Below, one piece after another: positions 8,997 to 16,588 of a stretch of DNA of 64,000 nucleotides. The stretch spans positions 16,825 to 80,824 of the forward strand of contig JBPOIU010000045.1 in assembly GCA_052034255.1 (NCBI GenBank), given 5' to 3'. A model generated the notes under the pieces. It was not told the DNA's origin, did no database searches, and saw nothing but the letters and a program-made list of their open reading frames with translations. Made by a program: the position numbers and the translations under genes. Source of the stretch: JADJEK01 sp052034255. Lineage in GTDB: Bacteria; Planctomycetota; B15-G4; JADJEK01. Numbering within the stretch: the first letter of the stretch is position 1; the number at the start of each line of letters is the position of its first letter.

Positions 8997-11966
8997 TCAA
9001 TCCATGGGAATGCGCGTGGTCTCACCGGGGCGGACCTCGAATGGGCCCCGAGGGCCTTCTGGAGCCACGAGCGTCCACGTGCCGGCGGGGACCAGAGGCA
9101 GTTGCAACACGCCGGGTCCATCGAGAGTCGCATCCATGCGCATGCGCGCCCCGTCTTCGGCGACGCCGTACAACAGCAGGCGGCCAGGGGACGCGTCGGC
9201 CCGCGGGACGAGTTCGATGGTGCCGGTGCGGACGTCGACGTCCACACGCCGTTCACCGGAAACGAGGAACTGGTCATAGCGCAGCGCGCGACTCGTCGAA
9301 CCCGCGGCGATCTGAATCTCCAACCATTGCCGTCCGCTCCGGCTCGAGACCAGTTCGAACGCGCCGTCCGCGTCGGCCTCGACCGGCTCCGCGACGACGT
9401 GCGCGAATTGCCAGGCGTCCTCGGCCGACGTTTCTCCTTCGGAGTTCCTCTCGACGAGCATGGCGCGTACGAGCGGCCGCGCCGCGCCATCGATGCGCAC
9501 GACGCCGACCACGGTCGGGTCCATGCGATCGTGCAGTGCGAGATCGATGCGCATCGTCAGTCCTTCGGTGACGATGGCATTCGGCTCCGGAGCCGCGCGG
9601 ATCGTGCCGTACAGCGATCCGCCGAAGACATCGTCCTCGCGGAGCTCGACTCTCCAACGCCCAGCCGGGACCGCGTGGAGCACGAATCGCCCCATCTCGT
9701 CCGTGCGCGTGGTCCGCGGGACCCCATCGCCGCACGAGGCCGCGACGACGATGCCCGCGCGCTCGATGCGCGTCGGCGTCAGCACCTCTCCCGTGATCGT
9801 GCCACCGCGTGTCATGCGGATCCGCTGCGGGGACGCGTCCGCGACCCGCGCTCGAAGATCGAGGAGCTCGGAGCGAGCGGACGCCAGACCCGGCGCGGCG
9901 ACGTCCAGCGCCGCGCGTTCGAGTTCAGGCGGGACTTCGATGGAGAACGATCCGTCCTCCGCGGTCCGGACCGAGCTCGTGCGGTGTTGCGCCCAGTGCA
10001 CGACGAAGCCCATCGCCTCCATCGGCGCGGCGAGCGGCTCCGACCAAGTCACGGTCGCACGCGCGACTGGGGCACCGTCGGGGTCGACGACGACTCCTTG
10101 CACCCGCGGTGTCGCGCGCATCGTGACCTCGATCGGCGCAGTCGGCATGTTCGCTGGATACGGCCCGACCGTCACGACGTCGTAGCCGCTCGCCCGCACC
10201 GTCAAGGACCACGGAGCCGCGGGAGGTGCGACGAAGAATCCGGTGGATGTTGCGCGAACGGCGAAGCCACCGGCTTCGTCCTCCGTCGAAACCCGACCGG
10301 AACGCAGGACGATCGGATCACGCGTCGTCGCATCGACCGCGTGGACGGTGACGCGCGGCGCGTCGGGCAGGCGCAGCACGACGTCCGGACCGCCGGCGAC
10401 GAGACCGTCGCGCTGCACGGTGCGGCCATCCGGCGCCGTGTACCGCAGCGCATGCACGGCATCGATGCCACAGGTCAGATCGAATGCACCCCGGTCGTCC
10501 GTCGCGAGCGTGCTCGACCAATTCCATTTCCCCACTGCGGTGCCATCACGACCCTTGCCGCTCCACAGCAGCGACGCATGCGGGATGGGCGCACCGCGTT
10601 CGTCCTCGAGGCGACCTCGGAGGCGGATGCCGGAGCGCGGGCGCTCGACGATGATCACGACGTCCTCGGTGATCCGCCGCGCGCGGACAGGGATCGCGTC
10701 GACCGCGCCGATCCACGAGTCTTCACCGCGCGCACCCACCACGACCCAACCGGGCTCGATGCCGTCGATCTGGAAACGGCCCGCGGCGTCGGTCACCGCC
10801 CGCACGCCGCCGTCGAGGTCGAATCGAAGCCAAGCAGCATGCACCTCGGTCCACGACGAGGCGACGACCACTCGCGCACCCGCGACCGGAACTCCGTCGG
10901 TGTCGACGACGCGGCCGTGGATCGCGCCGCTGCGTTCGAGGGCGATGACGCCGAGATGCAGGACACCGGACTCCGGGGCCCCCACCTTGATCGACTTCGC
11001 CACGCGACCTGCGCCACTCGCTCCGACGACCCATGGACCGTCGCGCGGCGCGTCGTCGAGCCCCACGAACCCGAAGCTCCCGTCGACCTCGGTTTCCGTC
11101 GCACGCGACCAGTCCGCGCCCGAATCACTCCACAGGCGCACGTGGGCGCCATGGATCGGGTCCCCGTCCTCGTCGATGACGCGGCCCGTGAGTCCCAAAG
11201 GCGCGCGGGGTTGGTCGATCCCATCCGCGCGTTCCCTCGTCGGCGCGGCGGCCACTTCGGGTGCTTCCGCGGTTGCGCCGGAGCCGGTGACCTGCACCGT
11301 CGGCGCGGCGGGCGTCGGCGATTCGCCCTCGCGGTCCCGCGCGCCGAACCACAGCACGGCCACCCCGAGCACCCCCACGACCGCGAGACCTTTCGCCCCC
11401 ATCAGCAGTCCTCCGAGCGTGGCCATCCAGGGCAACTGGGGCACGTCCATGGCCGCGAGCGCGAGCAGCGCACGATGGGGCTGTTCCGATTCGCCCGGCA
11501 TCAGCGCGGAGCGCAATCGCTGCTGCGCGCGCTTCAAGCGCGTCTTCACGGTCTCGACCGGCACCCCGAGTCGCGCCGCGATCGCGCGCGGCGGTAGGTC
11601 CTCGTAGAAGCGCAGCAAGACGACCGATCGGTACGGCTCCTCGAGCCCGAGCACCGCGCCGACGACGCGGCGGCGCTCTTCCTCCAGTTCGAGGATCTGC
11701 TGCGGCGACGGTGTGGCCGGAGGCGCCTCGTATCGGAGTTCGCGCGCGGCGCGGCGATCCCGCGACCGGCGCAAGTTGATCGCCAGGTGGCGCGCGATCG
11801 TCGCCAAGAAACCCGGCGACGCGACGTCAGCGTCACGGGCGACGATCCAGGTCTGCTGGACGACGTCCTCGGCGAGAGCGCCGTCGTCCAGCACCGCGCG
11901 CGCAATCGCTCGCACGAAGGCGCGGTGTCGCATCAGGGATTCGAACGGATCGTCCATCGTCGCCAT
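8997..11966 (-). CDS. Membrane-anchored ECF sigma factor fused to carboxypeptidase-regulatory-like domains (copy A)
   Basis: A 989-residue protein, first in the triplet. Sigma region 2 covers about 13-75 (LAEDVVQQTWIVAR, ATIARHLAINLRRS). Region 4 covers about 100-155 (PPRAIAARLGVPVETVKTRL). The membrane span is about 188-208 (LMGAKGLAVVGVLGVAVLWF). After it come repeated units such as GRVIDEDGDPIHGAHVRL and GRVVDTDGVPVAGARVVV, the consensus of carboxypeptidase-regulatory-like domains. I use ATG 11966; ATG 11957 is equally possible. A much longer open frame upstream has no sigma-like residues. Copies A and B are closer to each other in the linker (TPQRILELEEER against SPQQILELEEER) than to copy C, suggesting stepwise duplication. 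Confidence 0.85.
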   Translation of the reverse strand: MATMDDPFESLMRHRAFVRAIARAVLDDGALAEDVVQQTWIVARDADVASPGFLATIARHLAINLRRSRDRRAARELRYEAPPATPSPQQILELEEERRRVVGAVLGLEEPYRSVVLLRFYEDLPPRAIAARLGVPVETVKTRLKRAQQRLRSALMPGESEQPHRALLALAAMDVPQLPWMATLGGLLMGAKGLAVVGVLGVAVLWFGARDREGESPTPAAPTVQVTGSGATAEAPEVAAAPTRERADGIDQPRAPLGLTGRVIDEDGDPIHGAHVRLWSDSGADWSRATETEVDGSFGFVGLDDAPRDGPWVVGASGAGRVAKSIKVGAPESGVLHLGVIALERSGAIHGRVVDTDGVPVAGARVVVASSWTEVHAAWLRFDLDGGVRAVTDAAGRFQIDGIEPGWVVVGARGEDSWIGAVDAIPVRARRITEDVVIIVERPRSGIRLRGRLEDERGAPIPHASLLWSGKGRDGTAVGKWNWSSTLATDDRGAFDLTCGIDAVHALRYTAPDGRTVQRDGLVAGGPDVVLRLPDAPRVTVHAVDATTRDPIVLRSGRVSTEDEAGGFAVRATSTGFFVAPPAAPWSLTVRASGYDVVTVGPYPANMPTAPIEVTMRATPRVQGVVVDPDGAPVARATVTWSEPLAAPMEAMGFVVHWAQHRTSSVRTAEDGSFSIEVPPELERAALDVAAPGLASARSELLDLRARVADASPQRIRMTRGGTITGEVLTPTRIERAGIVVAASCGDGVPRTTRTDEMGRFVLHAVPAGRWRVELREDDVFGGSLYGTIRAAPEPNAIVTEGLTMRIDLALHDRMDPTVVGVVRIDGAARPLVRAMLVERNSEGETSAEDAWQFAHVVAEPVEADADGAFELVSSRSGRQWLEIQIAAGSTSRALRYDQFLVSGERRVDVDVRTGTIELVPRADASPGRLLLYGVAEDGARMRMDATLDGPGVLQLPLVPAGTWTLVAPEGPRGPFEVRPGETTRIPMD

Positions 11967-12164
11967 GACAGCAGGGACCAGCGTCGCCGACGCGCGTTCG
12001 GGTTCACGGGAGCGGCGAAATTTCAGGACCAAGCCTCGACCTGGACCAGCCCGCGCACGACGAAAGGTGAACTCGGCTCGATATCGTGGCGCGCCTCGTC
12101 CGCCCGCCGGAGCGCGATCCCGACGTCGCGTCGAGATCGAGTTCCGCACCCCCACCGAACCCCG

Positions 12165-13409
12165 ATGCCCGCCCCAGCCGCCCCAGCCGCAAATGACGCC
12201 CGGACTCCAGCTCGACGCCTCGCCGCCGCGTGCGGCTTGGTGGCGGTCGGAGCGTTTGGGGTGGCGCTCGGTCTCGATCCCGAGTTCCTTGCGCGGCGCG
12301 CCAGCTCCGATGGAACATTGCAGCCGTACACGCTGCAGTGGCTCGGCATCTACCGCATGATCGCGTCGTGCTGCGCCGGACTCTTCGCGGTGGTCAGCGC
12401 CCTCGCGTGGCGCGCGGCGCCCACGCTCGGACCGATGCTCGCGCGACACGCATTACTGATGCGCAAGCTCGCGGTCGCGGGGTTCGCGCTCGTGCTCGCG
12501 GTGCTCGCGCTCGAGTCGACGTGCCGGCTGCTGGAGATGCGTCAGGACGTCGTGCGCCAAGGTCACGATTTCGAAGCGGAGGCGCGAGAGTTCATGCGCC
12601 GCGTCGCCCCGCAACAGAACGCCGACGGATTCCGCGACGAATCGTTCGACCGGCCGCGAGCGGGTGGCGAACGTCGCGTACTGGTGATCGGCGACTCGTT
12701 CGCGTTCGGGTTCGGCATCGACGATCGTGCGCGAACGTTCCCCGCCGCGTTGGAAGCCGAACTGAGCTCGGCGCATCCGACCGACGTGTTCAACGCCGGT
12801 GTGCCTGGAGCCGACAGCGAGCGCGAGTTGGCGGTGCTCGAGCAAACACTGCCGCGCGTGGATCCCGACCTCGTGCTGCTCGCGTGGTTCGTGAACGACG
12901 CCGAGTCGAACGCGTGCAAGCAGGAATACGTGCAGCAGAGTCGCCTGCTGCCCCTGATCTCCGACGTGCTGTTGCGCCACAGCGCGCTGTGGCGGCGGCT
13001 CGAGCCCGCGTTGGTCGCCGTGTGCGTGCGCTGCGGCGCGAAGGCGTCGTACCTCGATCATCTGCGCCGGCTCTACGACGCGCCCTCGGGCGCACGCTGG
13101 TCCCAGCGCGCGGCGTTCATCGGACTGCTCGAGCGCGCGCGCCACGGGGATCGGCACGTCGCCGTCGTGTTGTTCCCGTTGGTCGAGGACTTCGACGACC
13201 ATCCGCTCGCGGAGGTCCACACGTTGCTGCGCGCGACTTGCGCGCAGGCGGGCGTGCCTTGCTTCGATCTCCACGACGTGCTGCGCCACGAACCCGCCGA
13301 GTCGCTGCAAACCAGCGCCCTCGATCATCATCTGAACGAGAAAGGGTGCGCGCTCGCGGCGCGAGCCGTGGCGCGATTCGTCGCCGAAGCGGGCTTCGCG
13401 GCGCGCTGA
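12165..13409 (+). CDS. Membrane-anchored SGNH/GDSL-family hydrolase
   Basis: A 414-residue protein with three hydrophobic segments at about 16-36, 61-82 and 101-119, followed by a hydrolase domain. The nucleophile motif is RVLVIGDSFAFGFGIDD with Ser near residue 178. Asn/Gly blocks follow (FNAGVPGADS; WFVNDAES), and the catalytic Asp-His pair is in SALDHHLNEKG near the C-terminus. This order matches the SGNH superfamily, which often adds or removes acyl groups on surface polysaccharides or lipids. The start at ATG 12165 is the first that gives a plausible N-terminus; there is no clear ribosome site. It is divergent from sigma copy A, with 198 bases between. The substrate is unknown. Confidence 0.75.
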   Translation: MPAPAAPAANDARTPARRLAAACGLVAVGAFGVALGLDPEFLARRASSDGTLQPYTLQWLGIYRMIASCCAGLFAVVSALAWRAAPTLGPMLARHALLMRKLAVAGFALVLAVLALESTCRLLEMRQDVVRQGHDFEAEAREFMRRVAPQQNADGFRDESFDRPRAGGERRVLVIGDSFAFGFGIDDRARTFPAALEAELSSAHPTDVFNAGVPGADSERELAVLEQTLPRVDPDLVLLAWFVNDAESNACKQEYVQQSRLLPLISDVLLRHSALWRRLEPALVAVCVRCGAKASYLDHLRRLYDAPSGARWSQRAAFIGLLERARHGDRHVAVVLFPLVEDFDDHPLAEVHTLLRATCAQAGVPCFDLHDVLRHEPAESLQTSALDHHLNEKGCALAARAVARFVAEAGFAAR

Positions 13410-13496
13410 CGGGCGCGCGAGCTTTCACGAAATTCCGCGTGACGCTCCGCGTGCGTTCCGGATGGAGCCCTTCTTGCCCATCGGCCGGAGCCAACC

Positions 13497-15077
13497 ATGC
13501 GCACGCTCGCTGTCCGGAAAGAGATCGCCCTTTCCCTGGTGTTTTCCATCGCTCTCGGGGCCCGCGAGGTCGTCGCGGGCGACTTCAACGGCGACGGCTA
13601 CGAGGACCTCGTCGTCGGCGCACCCCACGAGACCGTGGGATCCGCGGTCGAAGCGGGCAGCGCGTTCGTGATGTACGGATCGGCGACTGGGATCGCGACG
13701 ACCCCGGCGAGCACGTTCATCCTGCCCTTGATCGGCCTCGAGGAAGGCGCGTACGACCGCCTCGGCACGAGCATCGCGGTCGGCAACTTCGATGGGGACG
13801 CCTACGACGACGCCGCGATCGCGGTCCCGGGCCGGGCCGTCGCCGGAAAGTCGCGCGCCGGGATCGTGGTCGTGTTGCGTGGCTCGCAGTTCGGGCTGTC
13901 CACCGCCGGCGTACAGGCGTTCCACCAGAACTCGAAGGGCATCAAGGACAAGGTCGAGGCGTATGCGAAGCACCAGCCCACGCAGAGCTTCGAGCTCTTC
14001 GGGTCGGCGATGTGCTGCGCGGACTTCGACGGCAATGGATACGACGATCTGGCCATCGGCGTCATCGAGTCGATCAAGGTGAAGAAACAAGTCCTGTCCG
14101 GCGCGGGCGCCGTGCACGTTCTGTACGGATCCGCCAAGGGACTGCGCGCCAAGAAGAACCAACTCTGGCACCTCGGCTCGAAGGGCATCCCTGGCGATCC
14201 GAAGGCGGACGCCGCGTGGGGCCTGCGCTTGACCGCGGGCGATTTCGACGGCGATGGCGCAGACGACCTCGTCGCTGGTGCGGATCATTACACGTTCGAC
14301 GCCGACTCCGAGGGCGCGTTCTCCGTGCTCTACGGCAAGAAGAAGACGGGCCTGCATCGCGCGCGCGCGCAGTGGTTCGACGAAGCCACGCTCGGAGGGC
14401 CCGCCGCGGGCAGCTACACGGGATTCACGTCCGGGCTCGCGGCCGGCGACTTCAACGGCGACGGGCGCGACGATCTCGCGATCGGGAGTCCAGGCGTGAC
14501 GCTGAACGCACAACCGTTGTGCGGGCAGTTCTACGTGATGACGTCGACGTCGACCGGTCTGGACGCCAGCGCGACGCACCTCTGGAACCGCACGCAATTG
14601 CTCGTGAACGGCAGCACGCAGGCGAGCCTGTATTTCGGTCAGGAACTCGCCAGCGGCGACTTCAACGGGGATGGGTTCGAGGATCTGGGAGTCGGCGTGC
14701 CCGGACAGAACGATGGCGCGATTCAAGCCTCGGGCGCCGTCCAGGTCTTCCTGGGCACGGCGAGCGGCATCACGGCCGTCACGGACGTCGTGATCGACCA
14801 GGACACGGGCACGATCCCCGGCGTCAACGACGCCGCCGATCAACTCGGCGCCCATCTCGCGACCGCGGATTTCAACGGCGACTCGTTCGTCGACGTCGCC
14901 TGCGGCATGCCGTTCCACGAGGCCGCCGGCTTTAACTCCGCCGGCGCCGTGCTGGTGCTGCAAGGATCGCTCACGGGTGTCGCCACGAACGGCGGCCACT
15001 TCGTCGACGAATCGTCGGCGGTCATCGGAGCGACACCCGCCAGCAGCGAGCAGTTCGGCGGTGCGTTGGGCTCGTGA
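13497..15077 (+). CDS. Secreted FG-GAP repeat (integrin-alpha-like propeller) protein
   Basis: A 526-residue protein with a signal peptide (MRTLAVRKEIALSLVFSIALG, likely cleaved near residue 28). Seven copies of the calcium-binding FG-GAP core are visible: DFNGDGYEDL, NFDGDAYDDA, DFDGNGYDDL, DFDGDGADDL, DFNGDGRDDL, DFNGDGFEDL and DFNGDSFVDV. Each is followed by VG.P or equivalent and a YGS-type strand. Seven repeats fit one seven-bladed beta-propeller. The protein stops soon after starting another blade-like strand (EQFGGALGS), as expected where a propeller closes by joining N- and C-terminal strands. GGAG precedes ATG 13497. It is likely exported or cell-surface; the ligand is unknown. Confidence 0.85.
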   Translation: MRTLAVRKEIALSLVFSIALGAREVVAGDFNGDGYEDLVVGAPHETVGSAVEAGSAFVMYGSATGIATTPASTFILPLIGLEEGAYDRLGTSIAVGNFDGDAYDDAAIAVPGRAVAGKSRAGIVVVLRGSQFGLSTAGVQAFHQNSKGIKDKVEAYAKHQPTQSFELFGSAMCCADFDGNGYDDLAIGVIESIKVKKQVLSGAGAVHVLYGSAKGLRAKKNQLWHLGSKGIPGDPKADAAWGLRLTAGDFDGDGADDLVAGADHYTFDADSEGAFSVLYGKKKTGLHRARAQWFDEATLGGPAAGSYTGFTSGLAAGDFNGDGRDDLAIGSPGVTLNAQPLCGQFYVMTSTSTGLDASATHLWNRTQLLVNGSTQASLYFGQELASGDFNGDGFEDLGVGVPGQNDGAIQASGAVQVFLGTASGITAVTDVVIDQDTGTIPGVNDAADQLGAHLATADFNGDSFVDVACGMPFHEAAGFNSAGAVLVLQGSLTGVATNGGHFVDESSAVIGATPASSEQFGGALGS

Positions 15078-15099
15078 CGCCGCGGACGCGCCGCCTCTT

Positions 15100-15116
15100 C
15101 GCGATCAGTGATCGCG
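15100..15116. terminator. Short perfect palindrome between convergent genes
   Basis: The sequence cgcgatcagtgatcgcg is a perfect inverted repeat, 8-bp arms around one base. It overlaps the stop codon of the oxidoreductase and lies 22 bases past the stop of the FG-GAP gene. The position suits a bidirectional transcription end. There is no T-run, so intrinsic termination is uncertain. Confidence 0.3.
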
Positions 15117-16586
15117 TTCGAGCGCGACCGGTTGCGCAGCGGCCGCGGTGGACGCCGCCTTGTCGCGCTGCTCTTCCCAGTACGTCGGCTGGCCGAGCAG
15201 CTTGCGGGCGAGGTCCTGCCCGAGGCAAACCGTCAGCGCCATGTTGTTGTAGTAGAACTGCCCGGTTCGGCCGACGGCGGCCAAGTTCGGCACCGCGCGA
15301 ATCTTGTCCCACAGCACATTCAGGCGCGCCACGTAGTCGATCGGATAGATCGGATACGCGTCCTTCGCGACGCGGACCTTGATCGACTCGACGTCCTCGC
15401 GCTTCAGGTGCTTCAGCTTGACCAAGCCGTCGACGACCTTGTTCTCGAGGTCCTTGCGGTCGATGTCCTCGAGTCCTTGCGGCGGCGAGTACTCGGCGCA
15501 GACCGAGTCCTTGCCCGCCGGCGCCAGGCACTTCACCGCGCGCGTCGGGAAGTAGAGGCGGTTGAAGATCAGATCCGGCTCGCCGTAGTAGGTGTAGAGG
15601 AAGTCGGCGTTCGTGATCGGCTTCTTCGTCGTCACGTAGACCAGCGCGATCGACAAGTAGTCGACCTTCGCGCGCGGCACTTCGAGACAGTCCGCGAGCT
15701 CGTGGATCGAGCCCGTCCACACCACGTGATCGGGTTGGTCGATCGCGCCCGTGCCCCATTCGACGCGCGTGATGCGACCGCTGCCGTCGCGGCTGATCTT
15801 GGTGCCGCCGGAGTTCGTGATCAGCGTGCCACCGAGGCGCAGGAACTCGTCCTTGATGCCCTCGGCGATCATGCCGATGCCGCCGTGCGGGTACATGACC
15901 CGCGGCATGTTCTTCGACCGCAGGTTCAGCCACATCTTGTAGGCGATGTCGATCGACTTGATCAGCTTCTTCTTCAGCGACGGCGGCGCGGGTTTCGCGG
16001 CCACGCGCTGCCCGGCGACCTTCGACAGATAGCGGTCCTGCCCGGTGTCGATCTCGTTCGCGATCGTGCGGCGCGCGAGGATCCACCAGTCGCGATGGAG
16101 TTCGCCGCCCTTGATCGCGGGCAGCTTCTTCTCGATGTACGGGCCGAAGAACGTGTCGTACATCGACTGGCCGTACAGGAACTTCGTGAATCCCTGGAAG
16201 TCCTGCTCGGTCGGATGCTCGCTCTTCACGAGCTTCTTGAAGTTGTGGATCATCGCCGCGGGCGGCAGCTTGAACAGCGACCCGACCGTCGGCGGCCACG
16301 CGATCTCGCGGCCCTTGAAGTGTGCGCTGATGCGGAAGTCGATCTCGTCCTTCGGCCCGCGCACCAGGCGGCGCGCGTAGTCCGAGACGTCGGGGCGCAC
16401 GTTCAAGAAGAAGTAGTGCGGACCGACGTCGAACACGAAGCCGTCGTCGACGAACGAGCGGGCGAGCCCGCCGACGCGGTCGCGGCGTTCGATCAGCGTG
16501 ACTTCGTGGCCAGCGGCGGCGAGGCGTTCAGCGGTCGTCAGTCCGCACAGTCCGGCACCGACGACGACGTAGCGTTTGCGGCTCAG
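15105..16586 (-). CDS. FAD/NAD(P)-binding oxidoreductase (UDP-galactopyranose mutase/protoporphyrinogen oxidase-like), probable CTG start
   Basis: The frame encodes a classic N-terminal dinucleotide-binding fold, YVVVGAGLCGLTTAERLAAA followed by an acidic strand end and RVGGLARS. This must be part of the protein, yet no ATG, GTG or TTG lies upstream of it in frame; the first such codon is an internal GTG at 16436, which would delete the FAD site. A strong Shine-Dalgarno (AAGGAG, 16594-16599) sits seven bases before a CTG at 16586, giving 493 residues. The rest (HYFF motif, FGPYIEKKLP, YPHGGIGMIAEG, GRTGQFYYNN) resembles amine-oxidase-type flavoproteins and UDP-galactopyranose mutases. It starts 3 bases from the typA stop, third in the gdhA-typA operon. 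The substrate is unknown. Confidence 0.7.
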   Translation of the reverse strand: MSRKRYVVVGAGLCGLTTAERLAAAGHEVTLIERRDRVGGLARSFVDDGFVFDVGPHYFFLNVRPDVSDYARRLVRGPKDEIDFRISAHFKGREIAWPPTVGSLFKLPPAAMIHNFKKLVKSEHPTEQDFQGFTKFLYGQSMYDTFFGPYIEKKLPAIKGGELHRDWWILARRTIANEIDTGQDRYLSKVAGQRVAAKPAPPSLKKKLIKSIDIAYKMWLNLRSKNMPRVMYPHGGIGMIAEGIKDEFLRLGGTLITNSGGTKISRDGSGRITRVEWGTGAIDQPDHVVWTGSIHELADCLEVPRAKVDYLSIALVYVTTKKPITNADFLYTYYGEPDLIFNRLYFPTRAVKCLAPAGKDSVCAEYSPPQGLEDIDRKDLENKVVDGLVKLKHLKREDVESIKVRVAKDAYPIYPIDYVARLNVLWDKIRAVPNLAAVGRTGQFYYNNMALTVCLGQDLARKLLGQPTYWEEQRDKAASTAAAAQPVALERDH

Positions 16587-16588
16587 GA

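Noticed and set aside
11967..12449. N-terminal extension of sigma copy A on the minus strand
   Set aside because: The extra 160 residues do not resemble sigma sequence, are absent in the two paralogues and overlap the divergent SGNH hydrolase gene.
13425..14999. Open frame of about 520 codons antisense to the FG-GAP gene
   Set aside because: It mirrors the sense codon pattern and has no recognisable motif, whereas the sense strand has seven clear calcium loops and a signal peptide.
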